A DNA stretch of 64,000 nt from the NCBI GenBank assembly GCA_947179155.2, contig OX359267.1, positions 57,396,792 through 57,460,791 on the forward strand. Direction: 5' to 3'. The position numbers and the translations under genes are program-made. Positions within the stretch are counted from its first letter, which is position 1. Each line of letters begins with the position of its first letter. The notes beneath the pieces were generated by a model, which was given only the letters and a program-made list of their open reading frames with translations, ran no database searches and had not been told where the DNA came from. Shown in pieces: positions 31,753-43,415 of the stretch. This DNA is from Hedera helix. Lineage: Eukaryota; Streptophyta; Magnoliopsida; Apiales; Araliaceae.

Positions 31753-32627
31753 TTATATATTGCCCTTGGATTGTGCATCCAGCTCGCAATGAAACATAGG
31801 CGAAGCAAATGAATTCAATTCACCAAATATAATATCGTCCCCGTCACCGTAGCTACCCGCCTCATGACATGCAAAGTACGTTTGAATGTCATCTGGGAAA
31901 CTTCGGCGTGGTGGGTCCGACTCTGCTGGCGTTGACGGACAGTCGGTTGCTGAATTTCTCTCCAACATTTCCTTGAACTTGGACGACTGTAAAAGAAGCC
32001 CTAGAGCTGAAGATGCGTTGGCGTCCCTAGCAGGATGTGAAAGAAGGATGGTTGTTTCGGCAGAGCTAGAGCTTTCCGATTGTTGGTTATGAAGAAAGCT
32101 AAACCCTAGTTCTTGATTAGGGTTTTGCATTGGGATAACGTCAACGACATTAGGGTTGGGGTTTGGTTGAGGGTTGTTTGGGTTGGTAATATTAGGTTGG
32201 TTGGGTCGTAGCCACTTGATGTAGCGACTGAGGTCAAAGTTGGTAACAGCGTTAAGTCCACGGTATTCAATAGCTGCCATGTCATACGCAGTTGCTGCTT
32301 CCTCTTGAGTAGCTAGATCATGCAAATAATTAATTAATGATGATTTTTTTTAAAAACAAAGTATAAAAATAAATTGGCATGAGAAATTTGGTTGGAAGAA
32401 TCGAACTTTAATGTATGAAGAGTTTGAGATATATAGTATACTAAGTAGTAAACTCCAGCAGTTGGAGGTTGGTGATCTACTCATGCACATAGATATACCA
32501 GTCATGCAACTATATATATAGATTGATTTGCCTATGTACTCTCTAACCATTTGTTCTTTTATCTGTTTGCCGACTCTTTGGATCTAGTACTAAATTAGCA
32601 AGAAGTTTATAATAATTCTAGAAAATT

Positions 32628-32661
<34 letters not shown>

Positions 32662-33460
32662 TAATTAATGTAACCGTGTTCATTTGTTCCCTCTCTCTCT
32701 CTCTCTCTTTAATATTTTTATTATTTTATTAATTAAAACGATGTTATTTTAGAATACTCGCAAGAAGTAAATTATTTACTTGTTGTGACCAAGTACAACA
32801 ATACTATGGAGATGGCCATAAATTAAGTGTGATTTTTTATGAAGCTAGCCGGGATAATGATTATGAAGTTATTGGAGTTTCAATTTCTTCTTCTTCTTCT
32901 TCTTTCTTTTTTACAAAAATAAAAATGTAAATATTTAAAAGAATTAATGAAACAATATGTGATGGTGATGTTTGCGTGTGTTAGCTAGCTTTGATGAATC
33001 AGCTGGTTGGTAACCTAGAATTTGATCATTATCAGGAGTATTTTAGTAAAGAAAAATCAAATTAATGCAACTTGTAGTGTTTTGGCGGAATAATTAATTA
33101 CCATAGGTACCGAGATAGAGATATTTGTTGCCAAAGACACGGCCAATACGAGCCTCCCATCTGCCGTTATGGTGGTGCCTACACACACCGTCAAATTAAT
33201 TTTACCAAATCACATAAGAGTTGAGAAGTTGTATCCATACTGTAATTAATGGTAATACTACTATATATTTGACCCCTCCCCTCCCCTCCCCCAACGGTTT
33301 ACAGAGATGCATACAACAAATTTCAGGTTTTCTCCTGCATTTGTTGACTTTAATAACTAACCCAAAAGCTACGGCTACATCTCACTTGAACAATTAACAA
33401 TCACAATCAGAGTGGGTGGTGAAAATCAGAGTGGGTGGTGAAAAAACAAATTAAATCCTG

Positions 33461-33514
<54 letters not shown>

Positions 33515-34933
33515 TATACACGTACGATACGTTTGTGAATTGAGGGTGTCTCACATTGACTGTTGTATTAATAAATTTTTGCTGAGCTGAAGTGCACACT
33601 TCAAATTATATAGAATTAATATTTTGAAATTTGATGTCTCTCGCTTATTATTTATGTGAAGAAAAAATATGCCAGAAGGAGAGTAAATAATGAAGACTTA
33701 AAAAACGAAAAGAATTATTAAAAAAATAATATAAATTTTCAAAATTGAATCCATTTTTAATTAGGAATATAGATAGGCAAACAAATGACTCCAAACATAA
33801 TCGTTAACAATTGTGGGGTCTAGCAGCCTTATTCAATTAAGCGGGGACCAATAATAACCATACGAATTCTAATTTTGGGTTACCACCATTTGAATTTGAT
33901 TGAATAATAAGTTGATTACCTTGCTACACCTCTGTATTTGGAGACACCCCGAGAAAAACCGCTGCTTTTTCTGCAATACGACGATTTCACAAGTAATCCA
34001 TAGTTGTTCATATTTGACTAAATTTAATTACTTAGTACTAATAAAGAAGGAAAACAGGGGATAACACTTAATTAATAAATGTTTAATGCTTACCTCCTCA
34101 GTGATCCAATGTACTCTTCTTTTGACTGACCCTCCATCTCTTTAAGCTCTTCTTGATAGGTAGATAGCTTCAAAAATGGCATTAAAAACAATTAAAATTC
34201 CGAAATATTTGCATAATTCTAAGGAATGTTTAGATATGAAGGGAAATAAATTTACAGGGAAGTTGAGGATGGTTTCGTGTCCCCAATACTTCAATGCTGC
34301 TAAGTCATAAGCATGTGCAGCCGCTTCTTCATCATCGTAGGCCCCTGTTTTCCAACAATTAACAAGTAAATTTTCAAAAACTGAAAATCTCTCTCTAATA
34401 TAACTCATTAGTACATTTTGAAAGTATAACAAACTTACCCAGATAAACTGCATTTTCAGCACCATCATCAAACCAACAAAATAAAATAGTCATCAATAAT
34501 TGAGTTAGGATATAAGATTAATTAATAAATACTCCATGTAGATACATGATGAGCAATAAGTAATTATAAACCTTGTCTTCCTTTCTTGTTCTGCGACTCA
34601 TTCCAGCACTTCTTGTCCCACAAATGAGCTTCATATCGGCCGGTCCACCTGTGCCTGAAATTATCATCAAAATACCCATTTCCATACTTAATTAAAAGAA
34701 CCCAAAAGAATATATATATATATATGTGTGTGTGTATTTAATAAGGCAACTAACAATTAGAATGGACGGAGTCTGTTGTACCTTGTGACACCCCTGTAGA
34801 TAGAGCTACGTTGGAGTGGAGAGTCTCGCGGAACGCTTTTTCGCGTTCGCTTTGCCTTATTACCAATGGGGCTGGGGCTATTGGTTGTACTTTTTGGGGT
34901 GTTGTTCTTGTGTGACTGTGAAAGCTTGGCCAT
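31753..34933 (-). CDS. WRI4: Double-AP2 transcription factor, WRINKLED3/4-like, 8 exons, complete
   Basis: An AP2-class DNA-binding transcription factor of the WRI1/WRI3/WRI4 group, whose Arabidopsis members activate fatty acid synthesis genes; WRI3 and WRI4 supply acyl chains for cutin and wax. Exons on the minus strand: 34933-34782, 34654-34572, 34447-34439, 34344-34256, 34167-34094, 33970-33920, 33178-33102 and 32312-31753, giving 364 residues with all joins in frame. The first AP2 domain is about residues 45-111 (YRGVTRHRWTGRYEAHLWD, then VYLG and AAAHAYDLAALKYWG). The linker has EMEGQSKEEYIGSLRRKSSG. The second AP2 domain is about 146-206 (KYRGVARHHHNGRWEARIGR, YLYLGTY). The C terminus has RRSFPDDIQTYF, which I remember as typical of WRI3/WRI4, and an Asn/Pro-rich stretch. 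Exon 3 is the 9-nt micro-exon encoding VYL. WRI3 versus WRI4 cannot be settled here. Confidence 0.92.
32629..32660. repeat. (TA)n microsatellite in an AP2-gene intron
   Basis: Sixteen TA units in the intron before the last exon, followed 30 bp later by a (CT)n run. Confidence 0.95.
33465..33508. repeat. (TA)n microsatellite in an AP2-gene intron
   Basis: About 22 TA units in the intron before the exon at 33178, extending into CATATATATACACG. Confidence 0.95.
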
Positions 34934-37637
34934 TAATCCTACTTGAGGTAGTTAGAGAAGAGTAAAGAAGGGAGAAAGAAAAGGAGAGGGAAAATAGAAG
35001 AGGAGAATGAGCGTGTGCGTAGGTAAGCCTGGGGTCCTCCTCCAATAACAAGGGTGAGTGGATGGGTGGGATGGGAAAATATAAAGGAAATGGAAAATGA
35101 GGAGCGAGAAAATTAAGTAATTTTGGAAGGGAGTGGGATGTTCTTTTCTTTTCTTTTTCTGGCCTTCTAAAAGCGGCTTTAATATCTGCCGACTCCCCTT
35201 CTACTTTGTCCTCACTGCTTCTTTTGTGTTATGTGCTGTTTCAGTCTTCTGAAATAATTTCTATAAAAAAATCTATTATTTAAAACGAACACATTGTGCC
35301 GATTCGCCAAACGAACATTAAACCATAATTTGTAACAATTAATACATAATTATTTTTATTAAATTATACTGAACAGGGCCATACTATACTATTGATTTTA
35401 CCAAATCTCCCTTTCTATCCTATTTTTTTTCCTCCTTACTGCTGCATTTAAGACCTTCTCTCCCTGCGTATTACTGTATCAATCAGATTGTGTTGCCTTT
35501 GAAATTCCCTTCACCGTATGGAGACGGTGGTGTCGCACTTGCCAATCATATTATTCAAGTTTGGTCGAACTTTGAATGACATCTAGCTCGCCCACCTAAG
35601 AAAATTGATTGGGGTAGCGTTTGACAAAATTGGAAATAACTCACATATTTAACTTATAGTGACGTAGTGCTAAAATACTTTTTATTTGATTTCAATTTTA
35701 AAATGAAATTTAAATGCAAAGTTACCTTTGGTCTCGAATATATTTGATTTTTTTAATATAGAAAATGTATTCAGTTACAACAATTAGAAAAATATTTTTG
35801 ATTAATCGAAAAATGGGTAATATTTGAAGTTTTTAATGGTTTTTTTTTTCTGAGCTACTTAACAATTGTTAGGTTGTGGGCTGCATGTGGCATGCATCTT
35901 AAAAGATGGGGAAAGCCAACTTCTCCAACTAACCCCATATTAATTCAACGATTTTCTTCCCTCAATAATTCAACAAATTTATTAACTTACAGAATGATTT
36001 TAACTCATTTTGATCATCCCCTCAAAAATTGCCTTCCTAAGAAGAAAATTATACATGCGACATTTTCAAGTATAATTACGCTAATTGACAACTGAATCGA
36101 GTAGGATTAATTTAAGGGCATTTTCATGTCATTTCTTTTATGTATCAATATACAATCGAAATAAAAAAAACAAATTAGACTTATTCGTTCATTTTAGGTA
36201 ACTTGAAACACACGATTCCCGGTATGAATTTGGACCTGGTTCCATCCCCTAAAGATTTTTAGGCTAATTAATTTTAAGATAACGAAAGATGTGTTGTAGT
36301 CTTGCAGAGTATTTTGGAAGTAAGAAATTTTTGCACCATTGTCCGTCTCTCACGGACTGCTGAAATATTAGTATTATTCAGTTGATCAAATTTGACTGGC
36401 CTCCGTACCTCGCTCGCTCGCTCATGTTTCACGTAGTAAGTACATACTATATAATTTTGTAATCATTCCACATTTCCTTAAAGTTATTGCTACCACTAAA
36501 AACGTTTTATTATAATTTCACAATTAATATTTAGGGTATAGAATAGACTACCCACATTCTAAAAAACTGTGCTACATGCTTGCTTATAGTCTCACACTCT
36601 CACTGCTACAGACCATGCTAATGGTTTTATTATACCTCACTGACAGGACAAATTACCATTTCTTAATTATTACTCTTTTCTTCCCTCAAAATTGAACTTA
36701 ATTCGATTTTTTGATCAAATTGATCGTTTTGTAATTAAAATTTATACCGAGCGAGGCGAATAATCTCTTTTGACAAGGTATCCGAAAGTCCTTGATCATA
36801 GATGAAGAAGCTGCTCAGCTACCTCCAGGCATCCGCACAATGCAAAATGCAAGAAGACCCGTCGTTGGGATCTCTAGAAAGCCCATTTTATGAAATTTCT
36901 AAGAGATCAAAAGAGGCACAAATGCTTTTATTTATCACCAGGTAAAGATAATTGAATATTATATGGTAACGACGAGAAATTCTTTGTCCTTGAATCAATA
37001 ATTTTTTATAAATGTAGGTAAAAAAATATTATAACCATAAGAAATTACATCGAATTTATTACTAACTCTAATTTTTATGTGTTTTAAAATATAAATAAAT
37101 ATGTTTAATTTTTAATTCTAAAATAGGTCAATTAAAATAAGAAAGTAAAACCAAACCAAATTTTTTTTTTTGCTAAATAAACCAAACCAATTTTTGAGGG
37201 ATGGAGGGAGTACTTTCTTTGCAAACAAGGTATAAGTAATTCATAATTATAAATTTAAATTACAGATGCATGAGAAACGGCTTTTTAATTGTATTTATAT
37301 AGCACTTTTCTAAAATTATTTTTAATTACTCTTTAACTATTAAAATTTGTTTTGGATTTGTTAGTATCTAAAAATAAGTTTGAAGAGAGAGTATGTGATT
37401 GTCCATGTGAAGAATAAAATAATAGCCTAAAGTGTACATGCCAATTTCAACTATTACTGACTATAAAACAATAATGCCAAGAATAATTAATTTTAGGCTT
37501 TTAAAATAAGATAACAAATGATGAGTCGGATATTATATTTAATCACAAGTGTAACATTATTTGTAGTTGATTATATATATATTTGTTACACTATTTATGA
37601 CCCCAAATTTACTATCCCTAGTATTACTCATAAAAAA
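34934..37637. other. Upstream region of the AP2 gene and intergenic DNA
   Basis: The first 250 bp hold the likely 5' UTR and promoter of the minus-strand AP2 gene, with purine-rich runs. Farther out is AT-rich DNA. GGATGGAGGGAGTA near 37200 is one end of a Stowaway-like MITE with no partner end found. A 47-codon frame at 36802-36945 (starting MKKLLSYLQASAQCKMQEDP) is not recognised and may be chance. Confidence 0.4.
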
Positions 37638-37793
37638 TACTCTATTCGTTTTAAATTATAATATTATTATTGACTTTTTAAAAATTTATTTGAGATATTT
37701 TTTAATTTAAAATTAATATAATTTATTTAAAATTTTAAAATAATAAATCTTATAACTAATAATATTTTTTTTGGTAGTTTATAATATTACAAT

Positions 37794-40634
37794 TGTAAGA
37801 CCCCGAATTTTATGAAATATAAAATTTAATTTTTCTTCATATATATTTTTCATGAAACAGTAAGTGGTTAAATTGACGAAATTGAAAGTTAAGGATGTTA
37901 TGTGCAAATTTTTTTTTTTGACGGACAATATTCGTTTTGTCGGGGAATATTCGTGCCGTACGACGGCGCCGAAATAACAAATTATTTGTGGACCCCACAA
38001 CGGAATATTTGTCGGATATAGAAAACGACAGAAGTAACCTTTTTAAATAAAAATAGTCAACGGTGTTAACTGTTAAAATACCGGTGATAAAAGAATAGTA
38101 GCATACGGTAATTTATGGTATTTCACGGTATTCTACAGTTGCACACGGTATTGCACAGTGTCTCATATTATTGACACCGTAACTATTACGCATCATTTCA
38201 TCAATAATTGTCACTGCATAATATTTTATGTTATCAATTCAATAATTGTTGTTACACAGTATTTTGCATTATTGATTTAATAATTGTCATTACACTGTAT
38301 TTTATATCATTGAGTCAATAATTGTTGCTGCACTGTTTTTTTTAAAATTATTGAACCTAATAATTGTCACAGTTGCAAATATACTGTAATTTATATTATT
38401 AAATTAATAATAATCTGTAACGTATTTATTACATTATTGTTGTAGCATTATTTTATTTTATATGTTGGACCCACAGGAAAAATAAAAATTTTTATTTTTC
38501 AAAAGTTACTATTCACTCCCGGAATTTACTATTCATTCCCGGAAAAGTTACTATTCACTGACGGAAGTCACTGTTCATCTCGGGGGAAGTTACTGTTCAT
38601 CTACCGACAAAAGTTACTGTTCATTACTGTTCACTTTTTGAAAATTTTAAAGTTACTGTGCAAGTATTGAAAATTTTTAAAAACGTTTGCGCAGCCTCTG
38701 CTGAATTTTTTTTTAGTTCACCTACCACGCATAGTAACCTATTTTCTCCTATAAATAGCTTGTTCAGCTGAATAGAAAAATCACACCTAAAACATAAAAT
38801 TTTTCTATAAGAATTTTATGAGTTTTCTCTGAGAATAGTAAGGCTATTTTGAGTGTTTGAAAGCCAAAAGGAGTGCAAGAATTTTTCAAGTAAGTCTTTT
38901 ATTAAAGAGTAGTAATTTTATAAATTCCTATTTTTCACGGTATTTACAAATCTTCCTTTAGAAGACTCTTCTTTGAGAAGATTCATTTTTAAAAACTTTC
39001 TTTGGAAGATTTATTTTGGAATATTATTTTTAAAACTATTTTAAAGTTGGTATTTTATACTACAAAAATTATGTTAAATATATATAATTTTGATAGTTCA
39101 TAATATATGAGTTATCATACACTTTGAAGTTTACATGTTGTAATTACTAATTTTATTATAAATATATAGGTTGATCAATCTCATTTAAATCAATATCCAG
39201 TCACGTGTTAAGGTAAGAAATGTCATTTTTTTTTCACACTCTTAAACTTACTACGGTAAGAAATGTCATTTTTTTTACACTCTTGAACTTACTACGGTAA
39301 GGGATGTCATTTTCCTTCATATTCTTAAACTTACTATGGTAAGAAATGTCAATTTTTTACACTCTTGAACTTGCTACGGTAAGGGATATTATTTTCTTTC
39401 ATACTCCTGAATCGAAACTTATTATGGAACTATTGCTTCTATAATTCCTGAAAATATTATATGATCCATAATAGTTGAACTTCATTATTTCAACTGAACC
39501 TTCCTATTTTCTGAATCTTTCTATTGAACTGTAACCGTTATTCTGAACTGAGAATCTTGAATAACATTTTTAAATTTCACTCCACATCATGTTGACAATT
39601 TGGACATTATTTGAATCTGCACAAAGTAAACTTCCGATACTTATTGTTTATCCTGTTTCTTCTGTTCATCAATTGTATCACTATTATTTGTACTAATCAT
39701 CAAGAATCAAGCTGTTGTGAATATCTGTGGCCGGGGGCACAGATGTGATATATTTGTTGAACAGATGATAGGTTAAAGGCGATATATTAGGTTAAAGGCG
39801 ATACATCTGTTCGGTGTCTTTTATGGCACGTGGTGAAAGTTCTCTTTGGCCCGTAGTGCATAGATGAACTGTTGTTTGGTATGATTATGACCAAAGGCTG
39901 AATCTGGTATAATCATGACCGTTGTTGTTATATTGAAAGTTCTCTTTGGCCCGTAGTGCATAGATGAACTGTTGTTTGGTATGATTATGACCAAAGGCTG
40001 AATCTGGTATAATCATGACCGCTGGTGCTATATTGAATATCTTTGGCCCGTAGTGCAAAGATGAACTGTTGATTTGCATGATTATGACCAGGAACTGTGA
40101 ATTTTTATTATCATGACTAATGGTATTTCAGATGATAAAAGTCGATGATGTTTTTACTAAAAAGAAAAGCGAGTGGATATTATATCTGCATTATTCTTCT
40201 AATAGATTACTCATTCCGCCGCTATTATTGATCTGAACATTGTTCAAGAATTTAACTGCAGTTTTTGATATACACCTTGTATTCTGTTGTATTCTATCAA
40301 AAACTCACCTGTTGAAGGCTAATGATAATTTATTCGTCATTATCTTAGTCATGATATTTCTTACTGGGCTATTTGAGCTCACCCTTTTGTTCCATTATTT
40401 TTCAACAGGATATGAGAACGTAGCTGGGTCTAGCCGGGGAATGGAGTGGGAGTCCGAGGGATATCTATTATAGTCTTCACGTGTTGTAAAATAGTGTGGC
40501 AATAATAGTGAAGACTTAGTTGTGTATTATTATACACGGTATTGTTGTACGTTGTGCTTTGTTGTAATAATTTTGTTGTAGTCTTTTGACGACTCAAGTT
40601 TGGGCTGTGTGGGCCTAGATTTGGGGGCGTCACA
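37794..40634 (+). repeat. Solo LTR of the gypsy family, variant promoter block
   Basis: It starts TGTAAGACCCCGAATTTT and ends GGGGGCGTCACA. ACAAT flanks both sides exactly (37789-37793 and 40635-40639), a perfect 5-bp target duplication, and no internal domain is present. The first 650 bp and last 1.25 kb match the full-length LTRs. The middle (about 38450-39170) does not: it has tandem GTTACTATTCACT-like repeats (38505-38635). Next come four copies of a 45-bp unit with CTTACTACGGTAAG (39200-39400). An 88-bp duplication (39835-40021) is also unique to this copy. Confidence 0.93.
38749..38758 (+). promoter_or_regulatory. TATA box of the solo LTR
   Basis: CTATAAATAG is conserved with the other LTR copies although the bases around it are unrelated. 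Confidence 0.55.
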
Positions 40635-40788
40635 ACAATTAATAATTGTATTGATATAAACTAAATAAATTTATGTTAATTTTGAGTTTAAAAATATTTA
40701 AAATTAATTTTTTAAAAGTTAATATTAATCTTATAATTTAAAACAGAGGGATTACTGAACATTCCTTTCATCTTTTCTATTTTAAATA

Positions 40789-41044
40789 GGGAATTGTTAT
40801 TTTCAAAAAATATTATTTTCGTATGTGAGTTCCATTTTTATCTATAGGGACGATTTTAAAACCGTCGCTATATACCTATGACTATACTTTATATGTTAAA
40901 ATCGTCTCTATGGACCTATTGCGACACTTTACATGTGAAAATGTCTCCATAGATCTATAACGACGTTTTAAAACCGTTACTATAGATAAAAAATAAGACT
41001 CACATGCAAAAATAACAAAAAACGCTGCAAAAATATTAGTTTCC
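40789..41044. mobile_element. Long-TIR foldback MITE (Mutator-like?)
   Basis: The two halves form an inverted repeat with arms of about 90 bp. Matching pieces are ATGTGAG, TTTTTATCTATAG and TTTTAAAACCG on both arms around the centre at about 40930. ATTTTAAATA (left) and TTTACATATA (right) are only vaguely similar, so the target duplication is unproven. The GACG/CGTC and CTATAG motifs resemble the foldback units at 62479 and 63001. Confidence 0.6.
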
Positions 41045-41649
41045 TTTACATATAAAACCAATTTGTACAATAAGTTAGAATGGGCTGGGGTTGACCGTAA
41101 AGCAACTTTGAGCCCATAACATTGTTGCATAGGCCTATGGGTTTTGTTTTATTTAAGAATTGAATTGGGTTCAACGTACGTACACTAATAACAAATTGGA
41201 ACGGGCTAAACAATGTTGTAACGAAAGTATACTCAAGCCTGTTTAAATTTGACTTGATGTCTCCCGTCGGTTGATGTCATTCATCGCAATTTCTTTATTA
41301 TAATAACAACGTTATCAAACTAAACATTATTATTATTATTAATATTGTTTCTGATAAATAAGAGTAAGAATATTTTAAAATCCTATAAAATTTATGAATC
41401 AGACTCTTATCATAAAATAGTTAGTAGCATAAATATTCAAACACAAGCGACAATAACTGTTTAGATATAGCATTTTTTTTTTTTTTTTAATATAATGTAA
41501 ACTTCATGGGTGAGGTTTTGTGTGTAATGTTTAAGCGGAGAGGGTGAATAACTTATTTTTAAGTTTACGTGTACGATTACTATTAATCTTTTAAAGTTAA
41601 TTTAAAATATTTTTAAATTTAAAATTAACTTGTAAATAATAACTTGTTA

Positions 41650-41761
41650 CTCCTTTTGAATAATTTGCAATATTTAATGTATTGATTAAAATTTAAATGA
41701 ATAACATCAATTTTAATTTAAAAAATGTTTCAAATTATCTTACATTTTGAAAACAAGAGAG
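41650..41761. mobile_element. Short Stowaway-like MITE
   Basis: CTCCTTTTGAATAATTTGCA at the left and, inverted, CTCTCTTGTTTTCAAAATGT at the right are flanked by TA on both sides. The 112-bp interior is AT-rich with a partial palindrome. Confidence 0.5.
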
Positions 41762-42165
41762 TAATATTTTAAAGATAACTATGAAACAGTGTATATACTT
41801 AATCTTTGTAAATATTAAAATAAAATTACTTTTGAGAATATAAGATTATTATTGTAGTTAACTTTAGACATTTTTATACTCAAAAAATTGAATAAATTAA
41901 TTTAATTTTAGCTACTAAATGATAAGTATTTAAAAAATACTATTGATTATAAATTTTGTTATTTTTTAGCTGTTAATGTTGAGTTTCAAAATATATTAAA
42001 TTGAATGGAGTATTATATTTACAAATACCTTTTTTTATTGGATTGGAGAGCATACGTTATGTTTGGCGACTTCCCTAAATCTCTCTCTCTACTGGCCAAC
42101 CTATATTTCATTATTTTTCTACCTCGTTTTAAACTCTAATGTTGTTCTCGTTTCATATCCTACGG

Positions 42166-43065
42166 TATTGGTACACAAATAGTCTGTGACTTGCGACCTA
42201 ATTTTAGTTTAATTTGGGCTCAATTTGGTCCGACTTGACTCGAGCTGACCTGAAGACTATAAATATATCATTTTTTTTGACTCAGATCTGATTTGACTTG
42301 GCTTGACAACAAGTCCTGTCTGACATGAAGTCAGGTCTAGTTCAGTTTTCTTTCTTTGCTACTTCAATTCTCCCACTGCAGACGAAAATTTTATTTTTGT
42401 GACAACTCATTTAATAAACCAAATAAAATTAACGTTTTTCAATACAATCATTAATGTATGTTTGTTTATATACGAATAAAGAAATTCATGAAAACACATT
42501 GGATAGTGTAATATATGAGGATTTTTCTTACTTAGCTAGCAACCTACATTTATTACAGACCTTTAACTGCATCTTCATTTTAATAAATACTTAACTTAAA
42601 AATTAGAAAGTCATTTGTAAAATAATAATAATAAAAAAGATAGTTTTCAAAAAAAAAATAATTTTTTTATTATTAATGGTAGTATAAAATAATACAATAT
42701 CTTTAAAATTTTATAATATTTTAATTCATTATTATAAGTTGTAATATATTATTCTTAATTAATACATTAATTAAATTTAAAATTTTAATTAATATTTTAA
42801 TAATATTTAAAATTATTAAATTTCTTTTTGAATAAATCGAATTAGACTGACTTAGCCCGACCAAAAGCCTAGAAGTCTCAAAGTCTCTTTTCAAGTGTTA
42901 GCCTGACCAAAAGCCTAGAAGTCTCAAAGTCTCTTTTCAAGTGTTAAGCCTGACCCAATCTGATTTACAAAGCAAAAGTTAAAAAAATCTAATCTGGTCC
43001 GGTCACGGTGAAAGCCTAATAAAACTAAACTAGGTTAAGCCAGATCGATCTATTGCGTATCCCTA
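42166..43065. mobile_element. hAT-like non-autonomous DNA transposon, copy B
   Basis: Shares about 180 bp at high similarity with copy A at 23845, including CTTTGCTACTTCAATT and GAATAAAGAAATTCATGAAA. The ends TATTGGTACACAAAT and, inverted, TAGGGATACGCAAT are related. The possible target duplication is imperfect (TCCTACGG against TCCTAGGT). Inside, a 43-bp block with GCCTAGAAGTCTCAAAGTCT is tandemly duplicated (42866-42945). Confidence 0.6.
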
Positions 43066-43269
43066 TCCTAGGTAACGTACCCCTTCAAAATCTCTGATGC
43101 CGGGTGAAGGTTTGTCTACGGTTGTTTACCGCAAACTCATTTGCTCCGGAAGGAGCATTAATTCTAGTGGCATTAGTAATTCTGTGATTTATCAGCAAAT
43201 CACTCTGAAATTTTCTTAATTTGGAAAGTATTAGATATTTTGGGTGAACTCGTCTCGGTGGCCCACCTC

Positions 43270-43357
43270 CTATTCTTCTTCTTCTTCTTCTTCTTCTTCT
43301 TCTTCTTCTCCTCTGATATGGGTATTTATTAACTTAGAAGAAGAAGAAGAAGAAGTT
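43270..43357. repeat. (CTT)n followed by (GAA)n, a self-complementary microsatellite pair
   Basis: About 12 CTT units and, 25 bp later, about 7 GAA units that can pair with them as a hairpin. It lies just before the ATG of the transporter remnant. Confidence 0.85.
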
Positions 43358-43415
43358 ACAACCTTCTGAAGCTCAGGTTTATTTTGGTGTCTTCTCACTG
43401 ATATTGTTCCCATTC

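Larger units (their letters stand above)
37640..40752. mobile_element. Stowaway-like (Tc1/mariner) MITE split by a solo LTR
   Basis: The left end TACTCTATTCGTTTTAAATT and the inverted right end TAATCCCTCTGTTTTAAATT are related, with TA on each outer side (37638-37639 and 40753-40754). The interior on both sides of the solo LTR is AT-rich sequence of the same kind. Removing the LTR leaves a MITE of about 270 bp. Confidence 0.55.
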
